Assembly (NCBI RefSeq): GCF_003994465.1
Contig: NZ_RZNX01000008.1
Coordinates: 1 to 64,000, forward strand
Direction: 5' to 3'
DNA length: 64,000 nt
Source: Paenibacillus zeisoli
GTDB lineage: Bacteria; Bacillota; Bacilli; Paenibacillales; Paenibacillaceae
Position numbers and translations under genes: made by a program. Positions 26,447 through 36,110 of the stretch are shown here, piece by piece (positions within the stretch are counted from its first letter, which is position 1; each line of letters begins with the position of its first letter). The notes below the pieces were generated by a model. That model saw only the letters and a list, made by a program, of their open reading frames with translations. It had not been told where the DNA came from and ran no database searches.

Positions 26447-28117
26447 TCAGCTGCCTTTCAACTGTTCTAATTCATCCATGGAAACCACCGTTTCCGTATA
26501 TTTGGTCAGTATCTTCTTCAGGCTGCTAAGCTTGACGGGTTTGCTGACATAGTCGACCATCCCGGCATCCAGACACCGGTTCTTCGTACCTTCCATGACA
26601 TTCGCGGTCATGGCAATAATCAGCGGTGCGTTATCTTCCTGAGCCTCCGCACAGATCCGGCGGGTAGCTTCCAGCCCATCCATAACCGGCATCTGCAGAT
26701 CCATAAAGATATAGTCATAGCCTCCCGGCATTTGAGCCATCTTGATTGCACATTCGCCATTCTCGGCAACATCTGCCGTATAGCCAAGCTTTCGCAGCAT
26801 ACTTAGCATCAGCTTCTGATTAATAGGGTGATCATCTACGATCAAGACCCGTCTGGGAGACAGCAATTGGACTACTTCGGCCCGATTCTCCAAATTTTCA
26901 TTGTTAAAGTCCTCAGGATGATCCTCATACTTCCCCACATTAACAGTGAAAATAAAGGTTGCCCCATTCTCTTCCATCGATTCCACACGGATATCTCCGC
27001 CCATCATCTGAACCAGCGTACGACAGATCGCAAGTCCCAGCCCGGTTCCTCCATACTTGCGGGTCATGGAGGAATCAAGCTGAGAGAACGGCTTGAACAG
27101 CTTGTCGATCTTCTCAGCCGGAATACCGATACCTGTATCTTTTACCGTGAATTCAAGAGACATACGCTCAGCTTCCACATATTTTGGCGTAACTACCAGA
27201 TATATTCCGCCATGGTCTGTAAATTTGATTGCGTTTGAGATCAGATTGATCAGGATCTGGCGCATACGGCCCTGATCACCGTAGATCACCGAAGGAATCT
27301 GCTCATCTATGAAGTAGACCAACTCTAGATTTTTACGACCTGCATCCACCGAGAACAGGTTGAATACCTCCTGGATGCCGCTCTGAAGCTCGAATGGAGT
27401 CTCTTCAAGCTCCATCTTGCCTGACTCCATCTTCGTGAAATCAAGAATATCATTGATCACGGTTACCAGAGCATCCGCACTCTTGCGAATAATATCCGTA
27501 TATTCTTTCTGTTCGTCCTTAAGTTCAGTCTCCATTAGAAGATCAACCATGCCAATAACCCCGTTCATCGGCGTACGGATCTCGTGACTCATCATGGCGA
27601 GAAACTCCGTCTTCGCTTTGGCGGCGATCTCTGCAGCTTCCTTGGCCTTGATCAATTCCTCATTAATCTTCTCAAGCTCCAAGGTCTTCTGGTGAAGCAG
27701 CATAGACTGGGTCTTATGCTTCTTATTCGTCAGATACATGCTGACAAAGCCTTCAATTTTGGATCTTAGAATCTGGGGAATGAACGGCTTCACCATATAA
27801 TCGATAGCACCTGCTGAGTACCCTGCGAACAATTGGTCCGCTTCTTTGCTGTTGGCCGAAATGAAAATAATAGGAATATCCTTCGTCTTGTCACGGGCTT
27901 TGATAAGCTTGGCCGTCTCGATCCCATCCATACCCGGCATTTGCACATCAAGCACGATCACGGCGAATTCATCTTTCAGCAAGTGTCTAAGAGCCTCTTC
28001 CCCCGAGGTTGCTTTAACCAGATTGTACTGCTCACTATCGAGCACCGCCTCCAGAGCGAGCAAATTCTCGGGGCGGTCATCTACCAGCAATATGTGAATT
28101 GGTTCGTGATACCCCAT
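26447..28117 (-). CDS. Soluble hybrid histidine kinase, REC-HK-REC
   Basis: A 556-residue cytoplasmic protein. It has a receiver domain (1-125, phospho-acceptor D57), a coiled linker, a dimerisation/phosphotransfer domain with H178 in [11 protein letters not shown], an ATPase domain (G-boxes DTGIGIP and GGTGLGLA) and a second receiver (about 422-540, D473). There is no membrane segment. It can accept phosphate at its N-terminus and pass it on, so it may integrate signals for the neighbouring RsbY-like phosphatase. It lies between the CheR-type gene (28 bases) and rsbV (112 bases with a SigB promoter). Confidence 0.88.
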   Translation of the reverse strand: MGYHEPIHILLVDDRPENLLALEAVLDSEQYNLVKATSGEEALRHLLKDEFAVIVLDVQMPGMDGIETAKLIKARDKTKDIPIIFISANSKEADQLFAGYSAGAIDYMVKPFIPQILRSKIEGFVSMYLTNKKHKTQSMLLHQKTLELEKINEELIKAKEAAEIAAKAKTEFLAMMSHEIRTPMNGVIGMVDLLMETELKDEQKEYTDIIRKSADALVTVINDILDFTKMESGKMELEETPFELQSGIQEVFNLFSVDAGRKNLELVYFIDEQIPSVIYGDQGRMRQILINLISNAIKFTDHGGIYLVVTPKYVEAERMSLEFTVKDTGIGIPAEKIDKLFKPFSQLDSSMTRKYGGTGLGLAICRTLVQMMGGDIRVESMEENGATFIFTVNVGKYEDHPEDFNNENLENRAEVVQLLSPRRVLIVDDHPINQKLMLSMLRKLGYTADVAENGECAIKMAQMPGGYDYIFMDLQMPVMDGLEATRRICAEAQEDNAPLIIAMTANVMEGTKNRCLDAGMVDYVSKPVKLSSLKKILTKYTETVVSMDELEQLKGS

Positions 28118-28145
28118 GGAATCCTCCTCAATAATGGTGACAAAT

Positions 28146-29027
28146 TTATTTGATCTTGCGATAAATTTTCTCTGTCATGTCCATTGGCTCATAGCAGTCA
28201 GCAAAGTCTGTAAAATGAATAGATTCTTTCGAGCCTAACACCAGAACACCAAAGTGATTTAAACTTTCGTGGAACAATTTATGGACATGATTCCGCAGCT
28301 TGTCGTCGAAGTAGATCATAACATTGCGGCAAAAAATAACGTTGAACTCATTAAAGGAACCGTCTGTCGCCAAATTATGTTCGGCAAATATCAAGTTCTT
28401 CCTTAAGAACGGTTGAAAAATTACCGAGTTATATTTTGCTGTATAGTATTCTGAGAACGACCGGGTGCCCCCAGCCGCCAGATAGTTCTTTGTGTAGAGC
28501 TGCATCTTCTCAATATTGAAAATACCTTCCTTCGCCTGGGCAAGGGAACGGTCATTCATATCGGTCGCGTAAATTCTTGACTTCTCATACAGGCCCTCTT
28601 CATGCAGCATAATGGCCATGGAATATACTTCTTCTCCCGTCGAACATCCCGCGTGCCAGATCCGGATATAAGGATACGTTCTAAGGATCGGGATGATTTT
28701 CTTACGGAAAGTCTTGAACAGCTCAGGGTCTCTGAACATTTCTGTTACCGGAATCGATAAATTATATACCAGTCTATCAAAACAATCCCGATTATGCAGC
28801 ACCTTTTCCTGCAGGCTTGAAACAGTCTTCAAATTCTCAGCATGGACGCAGTGCCATATGCGCCGCCTAAGGGAGGGCATGGCATAATTCCGGAAATCAT
28901 AGCCATAGAGTCGATGAATCCCCTCAAGCAGCAGTTCGATCTCGATGCTCTCTCGTTCATGGATATCTACTTCTAGAGGGGAGTGAATATCACCTTCGAA
29001 TGAATGGTCTGGTGTCATGAATTTCAT
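28146..29027 (-). CDS. CheR-type methyltransferase (RsbM-like)
   Basis: A 293-residue CheR-fold SAM-dependent protein glutamate methyltransferase. The SAM motif is [14 protein letters not shown], with further motifs [10 protein letters not shown] and [10 protein letters not shown]. No chemotaxis genes are nearby. In the Bacillus cereus group a CheR-type enzyme (RsbM) encoded beside the hybrid kinase RsbK methylates that kinase and dampens SigB activation. The same adjacency here suggests an equivalent role, as inference. The ATG at 29027 is 6 bases after AGGAGG. Confidence 0.85.
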   Translation of the reverse strand: MKFMTPDHSFEGDIHSPLEVDIHERESIEIELLLEGIHRLYGYDFRNYAMPSLRRRIWHCVHAENLKTVSSLQEKVLHNRDCFDRLVYNLSIPVTEMFRDPELFKTFRKKIIPILRTYPYIRIWHAGCSTGEEVYSMAIMLHEEGLYEKSRIYATDMNDRSLAQAKEGIFNIEKMQLYTKNYLAAGGTRSFSEYYTAKYNSVIFQPFLRKNLIFAEHNLATDGSFNEFNVIFCRNVMIYFDDKLRNHVHKLFHESLNHFGVLVLGSKESIHFTDFADCYEPMDMTEKIYRKIK

Positions 29028-29090
29028 CCCCTGCCTCCTAATTCATCTCTTCACCTAATCAAGTTACTCCTTATTACCCTTTAAATCCGC

Positions 29091-32000
29091 TTACGAATAC
29101 AACCATACTCTCATTAATGATAAAAGTTGATCGGTCTGAATCGGCTTCTTCATATAATCCGAAGCACCAGCTTCGATACATTTAAAGCGGTCATCCTTCA
29201 TCGCTTTCGCTGTGAGGGCAATAATCGGGAGCTTCTCGAACTGCGGCATCTCCCGAATAAGGCGCATGGCTTCATAGCCATCCATCTCCGGCATCATCAT
29301 ATCCATTAAGACCAGATCGAAGTCGCCCTGCTCTTCCAGCAGATCAATAGCCTCCCTGCCATTCTCGGCAAAGACAACCTCCATTTGGTATCCTTCAAGC
29401 ACACTGGAAAGTGCGAATACATTGCGGACATCATCATCGACCAGCAGAATCTTCTTGCCCTCGAACAGCTCCTCCTTGTTATGGAGCTTCCGCAGAATTT
29501 CACGTTTCTCCTCAGGAAGATTAGCTTCTACCCGATGCAGGAACAACGTCGTCTCATCAAGGAGACGCTCCGGCGACTTCACGTCTTTGATGATGATGGA
29601 TTCTGCATATTTTCGCAGCTCTGTCTCTTCCTTGCTGTCAAGTTCCTTCCCGGTGTAGATAATGATCGGCAGATCATGAAGGTTCTCATCATCGCGGATC
29701 TGATCAAGCAGAGCAAAGCCGGTCATATCCGTCAGCATCAAATCGAGCACCATACAGTCATAATGCTTGCTATGAAGCTCGCGAATCGCTTCCTCTCCGG
29801 AAGAGACAGCCGTAATGATGACATCATCATGTCCGACCAGCTCGATAATCGCCTGCCGCTGTACTTCATCATCTTCTACCACTAACAGGTGTTTCAAACT
29901 CTTGTCCATATAAGATTCTATGTGCGAGAACGCCCGCTCAAGACTTTCCCTTGAAGAAGGCTTCTGCAAATAAGCAATGGCCCCCATCTTCATGCCCTGC
30001 TTCACATCATCCACAACCGAGATGACGTGGACTGGAATGTGGCGTGTATCCGGGTTGCCTTTGAGCTCTCCGAGAATGGACCACCCATCCATGACAGGCA
30101 GCTGGATATCAAGGATTATAGCATCCGGCAGATAGGTTCTTGCCAGCTTCAGCCCTTCATCGCCCTGGGATGTAGTTAAAGTTTTGAACCCATAGGCCTT
30201 AGCCATATCGATGAGTATCTTCGCGAAATTGAGGTCATCCTCGACGATGAGCATCACTTTATCCTGGGAGGTAATGCTATTTCGATCATCCGGCAAGCTG
30301 AAACCAGCATTTCTCACTTCGTCTTTGCTTCTGTTATCCTTCTCTTCAGGAACTGGCTCTATCCTTGGTGAGCTGGCTGGTTCAGGAGTACGGGATTTCA
30401 CAACTGGCCTAATCCCGCCCTTCGGAAGATATAAGATGAACTCACTGCCTTCCCCTTCCTTTGTCTTCAAGGAAATCGCTCCGCCGAGCAGAGAAGCCAA
30501 GCCCCGGCTGATGGACAATCCGAGACCCGTACCTCCAAATCTGCGGCTGGTAGTGCCATCCGCCTGCTGGAACGCTTCAAAGATCAGATCCGTCTTATCC
30601 TTCGGTATCCCAATCCCTGTATCCTTAATGCTTAGAGCCAGGTATTCTTGTTCATGATCCAGATAATATGGAAGCTCCTCCGGCTTAGCTGGAGCTACTT
30701 TAAAGCTCACTTCGCCTTCGGTTGTAAATTTAAAAGCATTGGACAGCAAATTCCGCAGAATCTGCTTCACCCGGTGTCCATCTGTATTGATGGCCTCCGG
30801 CACATTCTCCTGAATTTCTAAAAGCAGCTGAAGGTTCTTCTTCAGTGCCACTTCACTAAAGTTAGTCTCTACAAACCTCTCCAGCTCAGAAATGCTGACA
30901 GATTCCTCATTGATCTCCATCTTGCCGGCATCCACTTTGGACAAATCAAGAATCTCATCAATCATCTTGAGCAGATCCGCACCTGACATATAGATTGTCT
31001 GCGCGTATTCCTTCTGCTTGACGGTCAGATTCTCTTCCTTATTCTCAGACAGAAGCTGGGAAAGGATCAACAGACTGTTAAGCGGTGTCCGCAGTTCATG
31101 CGACATATTCGCCAGGAATTCAGACTTATATTTACTTGTAAGAGCAAGCTGGCTGGCCTGCTGCTCTAGCTGAATCTTAGTCTTCTCGATTTCTTCGTTC
31201 TTCTCTTCCACTTCCTGCACCTGCTCCTGCAGGGCATGTGTCTTCGCAAGGAGCTCCGTATTGAAATGCTCCAGCTGTTCCTCCGAACGCTTGAGAGCTA
31301 GGGTCTGCTCCTCCAGATTTTCATTGGAGCGGCGAAGCTCCTCCTGCTGGCTTTGCAATTCTTCTGACTGACATTGAAGCTCCTCAGCAAGGGTCTGGGA
31401 TTCCCGCAGCAGTTCTTCTACTCTTAAACGACCAATAATATTATTAAGAATGATACCAAGACTTACAGCCAGTTCCTTCAACAGCTGCTTCTGAAGGTGG
31501 TTGAAATGAAGGAAATTAGCAATTTCGATGACACCTAGAACCTGATCTTCAAATAAAACAGGGTAGATCATAACTTCCGCAGGCTCGGCCTCACCGAGTC
31601 CGGAGCGGATCGAGAGATAGCTTTCCGGCAATTTGACAAGCGTCAGCGGCTCTTTCGAGAGAGCTACCTGGCCGACAAGGCCTTCACCCAGCTTGAACGA
31701 CTTGTTAGGGCGTCCCACTTCATCCATGGCATAGGCCGCTGCAAGATGAACTTCATTCGGACTGTGTTCATCACTTCGGGTATACAGGGCACCGTATCGG
31801 CCCCCAAGAATGGGAGTAAATTCAGTAATGAACATTTGCGACACCTGTTCAAGCGAATTGACTCCCTGGAACAGCTCGGTAATCCGGGCCAAATTGGAAT
31901 TAACCCAGGCCTGATCCTGCTGGGCCTGCAGATATTTCCTCTCCAGCTCCTGCTTCTCCTCCAAATCCTCGGATAACTCCTGAAATACCCGCGCAACATC

Positions 32001-32729
32001 TCCAATCTCATCCGTGTTAGCAATCTTTATACGCCTAATCGCCTTAAGTTTACCATTGCTGAAGCTGGTCATCATTTGTGACACGGTATTGAATCCTCTG
32101 GTGATGCTCGGTATGATCCACAGCATGACTCCAAGAGCCAACAGCAGGCCGGCGGCCATCACGGCAACGGTAATCTGCACGGACTGTTCGTATGCATCCC
32201 GGGCAGATTGAACTTCTTCCTCAATTTTCAGATCTTGATAGGTTCTCAGAGAGTTGACGCTATCTACAATTTTGTTCTGCAGATCTACTCCGTTAGCATT
32301 CCGGAAAGTAACCGCCCGGGATCTATCACTCTGGCTCAGTAATGACAGCTGCTTGTCTAAATAAGCTTTGTACTGACCCCACGCTTTACTCACATTAGAT
32401 AAGATAAGCTTTTCTTCCGCACTGGAATTCTTATTCGTGGTTAGGGCCGCCAAGCTTGCATCCGCCTTACTCACATTGTCCATAATCTCAGGCGTGGTAC
32501 TCTCTACGGAAAGGGATGGGTTGAGCAGCAGATCCGCCAGCTTCTTGGTCACCTCGTTAACCTGCCCGCGCACATCTCCCGAACTCCGTATGTTCATATA
32601 TCTTTGTTCATATACTTGATCAATCTGCTTCCGCATGAAATCCATTCGATCATAACCGATAAAGGTTAAGACAAGCAGGATTGCCATAATTGATCCAAAG
32701 CCAATGACCAGCTTACTCTTGATTCTCAT
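29091..32729 (-). CDS. Large membrane hybrid histidine kinase with three receivers (RsbK-like)
   Basis: A 1212-residue protein. It has TM1 (about 8-25), a four-helix sensor (26-180), TM2 (185-207), HAMP, a GAF domain (about 280-430), a long Glu/Gln-rich coiled coil (436-535), and a kinase core with H544 in NMSHELRTPLN and the boxes DTGIGIP / GGTGLGLS. Three receiver domains follow, with acceptors D874, D996 and D1143. The architecture resembles RsbK of the B. cereus group, which phosphorylates RsbY, but that protein has fewer receivers. The coiled coil offers Gln/Glu pairs of the kind a CheR enzyme modifies. It overlaps the RsbY-like gene by 17 bases. Confidence 0.88.
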   Translation of the reverse strand: MRIKSKLVIGFGSIMAILLVLTFIGYDRMDFMRKQIDQVYEQRYMNIRSSGDVRGQVNEVTKKLADLLLNPSLSVESTTPEIMDNVSKADASLAALTTNKNSSAEEKLILSNVSKAWGQYKAYLDKQLSLLSQSDRSRAVTFRNANGVDLQNKIVDSVNSLRTYQDLKIEEEVQSARDAYEQSVQITVAVMAAGLLLALGVMLWIIPSITRGFNTVSQMMTSFSNGKLKAIRRIKIANTDEIGDVARVFQELSEDLEEKQELERKYLQAQQDQAWVNSNLARITELFQGVNSLEQVSQMFITEFTPILGGRYGALYTRSDEHSPNEVHLAAAYAMDEVGRPNKSFKLGEGLVGQVALSKEPLTLVKLPESYLSIRSGLGEAEPAEVMIYPVLFEDQVLGVIEIANFLHFNHLQKQLLKELAVSLGIILNNIIGRLRVEELLRESQTLAEELQCQSEELQSQQEELRRSNENLEEQTLALKRSEEQLEHFNTELLAKTHALQEQVQEVEEKNEEIEKTKIQLEQQASQLALTSKYKSEFLANMSHELRTPLNSLLILSQLLSENKEENLTVKQKEYAQTIYMSGADLLKMIDEILDLSKVDAGKMEINEESVSISELERFVETNFSEVALKKNLQLLLEIQENVPEAINTDGHRVKQILRNLLSNAFKFTTEGEVSFKVAPAKPEELPYYLDHEQEYLALSIKDTGIGIPKDKTDLIFEAFQQADGTTSRRFGGTGLGLSISRGLASLLGGAISLKTKEGEGSEFILYLPKGGIRPVVKSRTPEPASSPRIEPVPEEKDNRSKDEVRNAGFSLPDDRNSITSQDKVMLIVEDDLNFAKILIDMAKAYGFKTLTTSQGDEGLKLARTYLPDAIILDIQLPVMDGWSILGELKGNPDTRHIPVHVISVVDDVKQGMKMGAIAYLQKPSSRESLERAFSHIESYMDKSLKHLLVVEDDEVQRQAIIELVGHDDVIITAVSSGEEAIRELHSKHYDCMVLDLMLTDMTGFALLDQIRDDENLHDLPIIIYTGKELDSKEETELRKYAESIIIKDVKSPERLLDETTLFLHRVEANLPEEKREILRKLHNKEELFEGKKILLVDDDVRNVFALSSVLEGYQMEVVFAENGREAIDLLEEQGDFDLVLMDMMMPEMDGYEAMRLIREMPQFEKLPIIALTAKAMKDDRFKCIEAGASDYMKKPIQTDQLLSLMRVWLYS

Positions 32730-33894
32730 TCCGGCCTTCCCCTTTTTTTAGTGATATCCATACTAGACATTTATCGTCTTCGCGCTCCTGTGGCCCGCTA
32801 TCGTCAAAGAACATTTCCTGCATTCTCTGCAGGTCCATTCTATGATTAGACGCAAGATTGGTAACGAGATATTCAATCTGATCATCCTGAGTGCCTTCCA
32901 CGGCCTCAAGCAGCCCATCCGTATACAGAACAATATGCCCTTCTTCCTCATACGTGATGGAACGGGTCTCCGCCTCGATTTTATCAAACAGCCCCACCGG
33001 CGGACATCCGGTCCCCAGCATGTTCACTGACCCGTCCTTCATATAGAGAAGTCCCGGCGGATGTCCCGCATTCACATAATCGATACGTTTGAATTTAGTG
33101 TCCACCACCAGATAGATCGCAGTGAAGTAATACTGGACTAACTGACTGTCAATATGAAGCTGGCTGAATCTTCGATTGAGCTCCTGAATGACCTTTTCGG
33201 GCTCAACATAAGTATTTACTGTATCTTTCAAGACAGAGGCAATGAACATACAGAATAAAGATGAAGAAATTCCGTGTCCCATCATATCCAGCAAAATAAT
33301 CCCATATCTGCCCTCGCCCAGCGGATACCAGGCATACAAATCGCCGGCCAGCTCGAATGAAGGCTTATAAATGGCACTGACCCCAAAGAATGGATCATCA
33401 ATAGGCGCGCTGAGCACTGCATTTTGCACTAGGCCCGCCAGCTTTAGCTCCTCTTGAAGTCGCTGATCGCGTTCTTTGTGCCAATCCTTCTCCTGCTTCA
33501 ATCGAAGGGCAAGCCGGATACGGGCCATAAGTTCAACTTTATTAATCGGCTTGGTGACGTAATCGACAGCGCCTGCATCCAGCGCTTCGGCTAATTTCTT
33601 GGAATCTCCTACAGCGGTAACCATAATAATAGGAATATCCTTAAGCTCCTCATACTGCTGAACAATACGGCAGGCCTCTATACCATCCATTTCTGGCATC
33701 ATCATATCAAGCAGAATCAAATCTATATCAGTAGGTGCGGTCACCGCTCCCTGCCCGGTATGATCCAGACCTAGCTGCTGGAACATTTCGAACGCGGATG
33801 AGACGGCCACCGTATTCCGGTAATCTTCTTTTTTCAGGATTTCACGAACAATGATGATATTCGTCGGATTATCGTCCACAATTAAAATTTTCAT
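32713..33894 (-). CDS. Response-regulator PP2C phosphatase (RsbY-like)
   Basis: A 393-residue protein. It has an N-terminal receiver (acceptor D63 in LILLDMMMPEMDG), a coiled linker and a C-terminal SpoIIE/PP2C-type serine phosphatase (about 180-390) with metal-binding motifs GDLYAW, DMMGHGIS and YTDGLLEA. Such receiver-phosphatases dephosphorylate RsbV and turn SigB on. REC-PP2C is the layout of RsbY in the B. cereus group, whereas B. subtilis RsbU and RsbP differ. The ATG at 33894 follows AAGGAGAGG; an 11-residue longer form is rejected. Confidence 0.88.
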   Translation of the reverse strand: MKILIVDDNPTNIIIVREILKKEDYRNTVAVSSAFEMFQQLGLDHTGQGAVTAPTDIDLILLDMMMPEMDGIEACRIVQQYEELKDIPIIMVTAVGDSKKLAEALDAGAVDYVTKPINKVELMARIRLALRLKQEKDWHKERDQRLQEELKLAGLVQNAVLSAPIDDPFFGVSAIYKPSFELAGDLYAWYPLGEGRYGIILLDMMGHGISSSLFCMFIASVLKDTVNTYVEPEKVIQELNRRFSQLHIDSQLVQYYFTAIYLVVDTKFKRIDYVNAGHPPGLLYMKDGSVNMLGTGCPPVGLFDKIEAETRSITYEEEGHIVLYTDGLLEAVEGTQDDQIEYLVTNLASNHRMDLQRMQEMFFDDSGPQEREDDKCLVWISLKKGEGRNENQE

Positions 33895-33979
33895 ATCCCT
33901 CTCCTTAGCCTCGGTGAAGATTTGCACAAACCAGCAATTTACTTTCTACCTTGGACATCAATCATTTCAACTATATCAT

Positions 33980-34004
33980 TTTCCCTACAAGCAGCTCAAA
34001 AAAC
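33980..34004 (-). promoter_or_regulatory. Possible SigB-like promoter for the RsbY/RsbK operon
   Basis: On the minus strand, GTTTTT (33999-34004), 13 bases, then GGGAAA (33980-33985). The match is weaker than the other SigB-like boxes here. If real, SigB would also raise its own activators. Confidence 0.3.
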
Positions 34005-34043
34005 TTACGAATCATTAACAGTCAACCACATATATCCCAAAAT

Positions 34044-34083
34044 ATAGATAAGGAATGAGGGAAATTCCCCATTCCTTATCTAT
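34044..34083 (-). terminator. Terminator of the YflT-like gene
   Basis: A 14-bp stem ATAGATAAGGAATG / CATTCCTTATCTAT, with the inner GGGAA/TTCCC also paired, gives a nearly perfect palindrome of about 40 bases. The minus-strand tail is ATTTT. A second 16-base perfect palindrome, ACGACAAATTTGTCGT (34087-34102), followed on that strand by TTTT, lies just before it. Confidence 0.82.
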
Positions 34084-34114
34084 AAAACGACAAATTTGTC
34101 GTCATGCTCTATTC

Positions 34115-34456
34115 TTATTTCCGGACAGCAATGACAAGCACTTTGCCCAGATCCAGTTCTTTCTCATAAAATTCAGCCTCAGTCTCCGTGAAGCCTAAGG
34201 ATACAATCTTGGAGCGCAGTTCGTCTCCCCGGGAGCGGAACAGATTCGCCAAGGAATGGAAAATTCCTTCTTCCTTTATCCCAACCTCTTGGGCATCGGC
34301 AGCATCAATAATTCGGTCTGTGCGATCCTGATCATGGGCCAGTACATATATATTCTCAGCGAGATAACCGGTGGCGCCAAGCTCTCTGATCGTCTCAACC
34401 GCCTGAACCCCGTTTTGCACAACTTTTGCATAAGATTTAGTACTTTCTATACTCAT
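34115..34456 (-). CDS. YflT-type general stress protein
   Basis: A 113-residue protein of the general stress protein 17M / YflT family. It has the characteristic GVQAVETIRELGATGYLAEN opening and an acidic C-terminus ending VLVIAVRK. Members are SigB-induced in Bacillus; the biochemical role is unknown. A SigB-like promoter precedes it and a strong terminator follows, so it is a single-gene transcript. Confidence 0.82.
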   Translation of the reverse strand: MSIESTKSYAKVVQNGVQAVETIRELGATGYLAENIYVLAHDQDRTDRIIDAADAQEVGIKEEGIFHSLANLFRSRGDELRSKIVSLGFTETEAEFYEKELDLGKVLVIAVRK

Positions 34457-34515
34457 GATTTTTTACGCACTCCTTTACTAAGTACTGTTCATACTCTGAA
34501 TACCTAAATAGCCAT

Positions 34516-34541
34516 TAACCCAATCTGGCGTAAGGTGAATC
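34516..34541 (-). promoter_or_regulatory. SigB-type promoter for the YflT-like gene
   Basis: On the minus strand, GATTCA (34536-34541), 14 bases, then GGGTTA (34516-34521), with the same GGGTTAATG extension as the rsbV promoter. The -10 is 60 bases before the ATG. Confidence 0.55.
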
Positions 34542-34563
34542 ACTTTTCCAGCATTTTACTACC

Positions 34564-35100
34564 TCAATCAAAGGCTGCTGCATCGAACAGATCGATGCCC
34601 AGTATAGCTCCTGCAGCGTCCCTGTAAATTTTGATCGCACTATATCCACGGGTATAGACATCGCCATCCTCGGCGGTGTAATCCGCGGGACCGAAAGCCC
34701 GGTTCAAAGAGGAGGATTGAAGTGCAATCCACTGCTTATTCACTTTCATCTCCTTAGCATTAGCACCCAGATGTACATAGTAAACCTGGTCATCGTACAG
34801 CCCGACTGTGACATCTTTATAATGATACTCGGTATAACCGGTAAGCTTGTCGCGGGTTACCTTATCAGGCTTCCCTTTCTTACTGATTACATCCTTTGTC
34901 TGATCACTTAGTGAAATGTCGCTCAGCGTATTGAATTCATTCACCCGTTCATACCTCGTTCCAAGGGGGTTCCATGAAGCCTGAACCACTTGCGAAGATT
35001 CCGACTGGGCAAATGAATTCATTACCCTGCCATCAGCTGTGGGCGATGGCCCGTTAAGGGGAGAAAGTAGTCCGATTAGCAGCAGAATTGCATTCAACAT
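34564..35100 (-). CDS. Secreted hypothetical protein, 178 aa
   Basis: A protein with a hydrophobic N-terminus (MLNAILLLIGLLSPLNG) that looks like a signal or anchor. It is followed by a soluble domain with the segment KDVISKKGKPDKVTRDKLTG, reminiscent of small SH3-like or BamE-like beta proteins (GKPD ... YHYKDVTVGLY). No family is assigned. The ATG follows AAAGGG. It is 35 bases after the DUF948 gene and probably shares its SigB-type promoter. Confidence 0.65.
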   Translation of the reverse strand: MLNAILLLIGLLSPLNGPSPTADGRVMNSFAQSESSQVVQASWNPLGTRYERVNEFNTLSDISLSDQTKDVISKKGKPDKVTRDKLTGYTEYHYKDVTVGLYDDQVYYVHLGANAKEMKVNKQWIALQSSSLNRAFGPADYTAEDGDVYTRGYSAIKIYRDAAGAILGIDLFDAAAFD

Positions 35101-35135
35101 AAGCTCACCCTTTCTTTAAGCTGCCAGCCTTACGA

Positions 35136-35633
35136 TTAGTGACGAAATTTGTGCCAGGCGCCTGCAGCAAGATCAATCCATTTCATCCAATTAGCTGAGT
35201 TCTTCTTGGAATAGGTCGCCTCATAGCTTTGCACCGTTTTCTCGGAAGGCGTCTGCAGCGCAGCTCGTGCAGCATCTTTAGTAGAAACTCTCACCTCAGT
35301 CGGCTTCTTGAATCTCTCAATTAAAGCGGTAGATACTTGTTTGGCGCTGAGTGTAACCTCATTCAAAATTTCGCCAACATTCTTCACCGTTTCAATGACA
35401 GGATCAATCTGTTTCATTTTGTACTGTACATCCTCTGTAATCCCGTTCGCATGTCTAAGCACTTCTTTCACTTCATACGTAAGCTCATCAATCGTCTTCT
35501 GGACCTCCTGAAGCGTTTGAGATGTTTTATCAAGGGAATTCTCTGCTGCCTTCAACGTTTTGATTAGGAAGATAACCAAGGCTACAAACGCTAAAGCAAT
35601 AACTGCTACACTAAGCTGCCAAATAAGTGACAT
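35136..35633 (-). CDS. DUF948 (YtxG-like) stress protein
   Basis: A 165-residue protein with one N-terminal membrane helix (about 4-26) and an extended coiled coil (ENSLDKTSQTLQEVQKTIDE and following). This is the form of the DUF948/YtxG family. In Bacillus ytxG and ytxH are in one SigB-dependent operon; here the two families are 12 kb apart. M3 (35633) is preferred because AGAGG is 8 bases upstream of it but only 2 from the ATG at 35639. A SigB-like promoter precedes it. Confidence 0.78.
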   Translation of the reverse strand: MSLIWQLSVAVIALAFVALVIFLIKTLKAAENSLDKTSQTLQEVQKTIDELTYEVKEVLRHANGITEDVQYKMKQIDPVIETVKNVGEILNEVTLSAKQVSTALIERFKKPTEVRVSTKDAARAALQTPSEKTVQSYEATYSKKNSANWMKWIDLAAGAWHKFRH

Positions 35634-35679
35634 CAACATTACCTCTCTTTCTTTCCTCGTAAGCTTTGTTACCCCATAG

Positions 35680-35705
35680 TTACCCCGAGCCGTTTTGGAC
35701 GAAAC
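35680..35705 (-). promoter_or_regulatory. SigB-type promoter for DUF948 operon
   Basis: On the minus strand, GTTTCG (35700-35705), 14 bases, then GGGTAA (35680-35685), about 47 bases before the start codon. It is back-to-back with the promoter of the DUF1328 gene. Confidence 0.62.
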
Positions 35706-35745
35706 AAAGGAAAATGTTGCCTGAATCCATGCGGCATGCGCAATT

Positions 35746-35771
35746 GTTTCATTCCTAAACAGCTCGGTTAA
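35746..35771 (+). promoter_or_regulatory. SigB-type promoter for the DUF1328 gene
   Basis: GTTTCA (35746-35751), 14 bases, then GGTTAA (35766-35771). It is divergent from the DUF948 promoter 40 bases away. The leader to the ATG at 35885 is about 105 bases and holds a small GCGGG/CCCGC hairpin. Confidence 0.5.
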
Positions 35772-35884
35772 AAATCATTACGAGGCGGGAACAACCCGCA
35801 CCGAAGCGTTCTTGAAAGCCCGGATCCAAACCGGATTCACGAGAAGCGCCTTTACTAATCTTCTATGAAAGAAGGTGGATCTTC

Positions 35885-36058
35885 ATGTTAAAATGGTCCC
35901 TTATTTTTCTGGTCGTTGCCTTGATTGCAGGTATCTTCGGTTTCTTCAATCTTGTGGTGGCAGCAACAGCTTCTATAGCAAAAATATTGTTCTTCGTCTT
36001 CCTGGTTCTGTTCATTATCTCTCTCTTCACGGGTCGTAATGGACGCAGATCGCTTTAA
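35885..36058 (+). CDS. DUF1328/YtjA-type small membrane protein, 57 aa
   Basis: A protein with two hydrophobic helices (about 4-24 and 30-50) joined by [11 protein letters not shown] and a basic tail RNGRRSL, the standard form of the DUF1328 family. Its function is unknown, but the family is commonly stress-associated. The ATG is preceded by GAAGGTGGA about 6 bases upstream. It is short but complete, with a terminator downstream. Confidence 0.85.
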   Translation: MLKWSLIFLVVALIAGIFGFFNLVVAATASIAKILFFVFLVLFIISLFTGRNGRRSL

Positions 36059-36110
36059 CTTGAAAAAATCGCGGATAGCTCAGTAAGTTGGATTATTGAA
36101 TTCCTTATAA

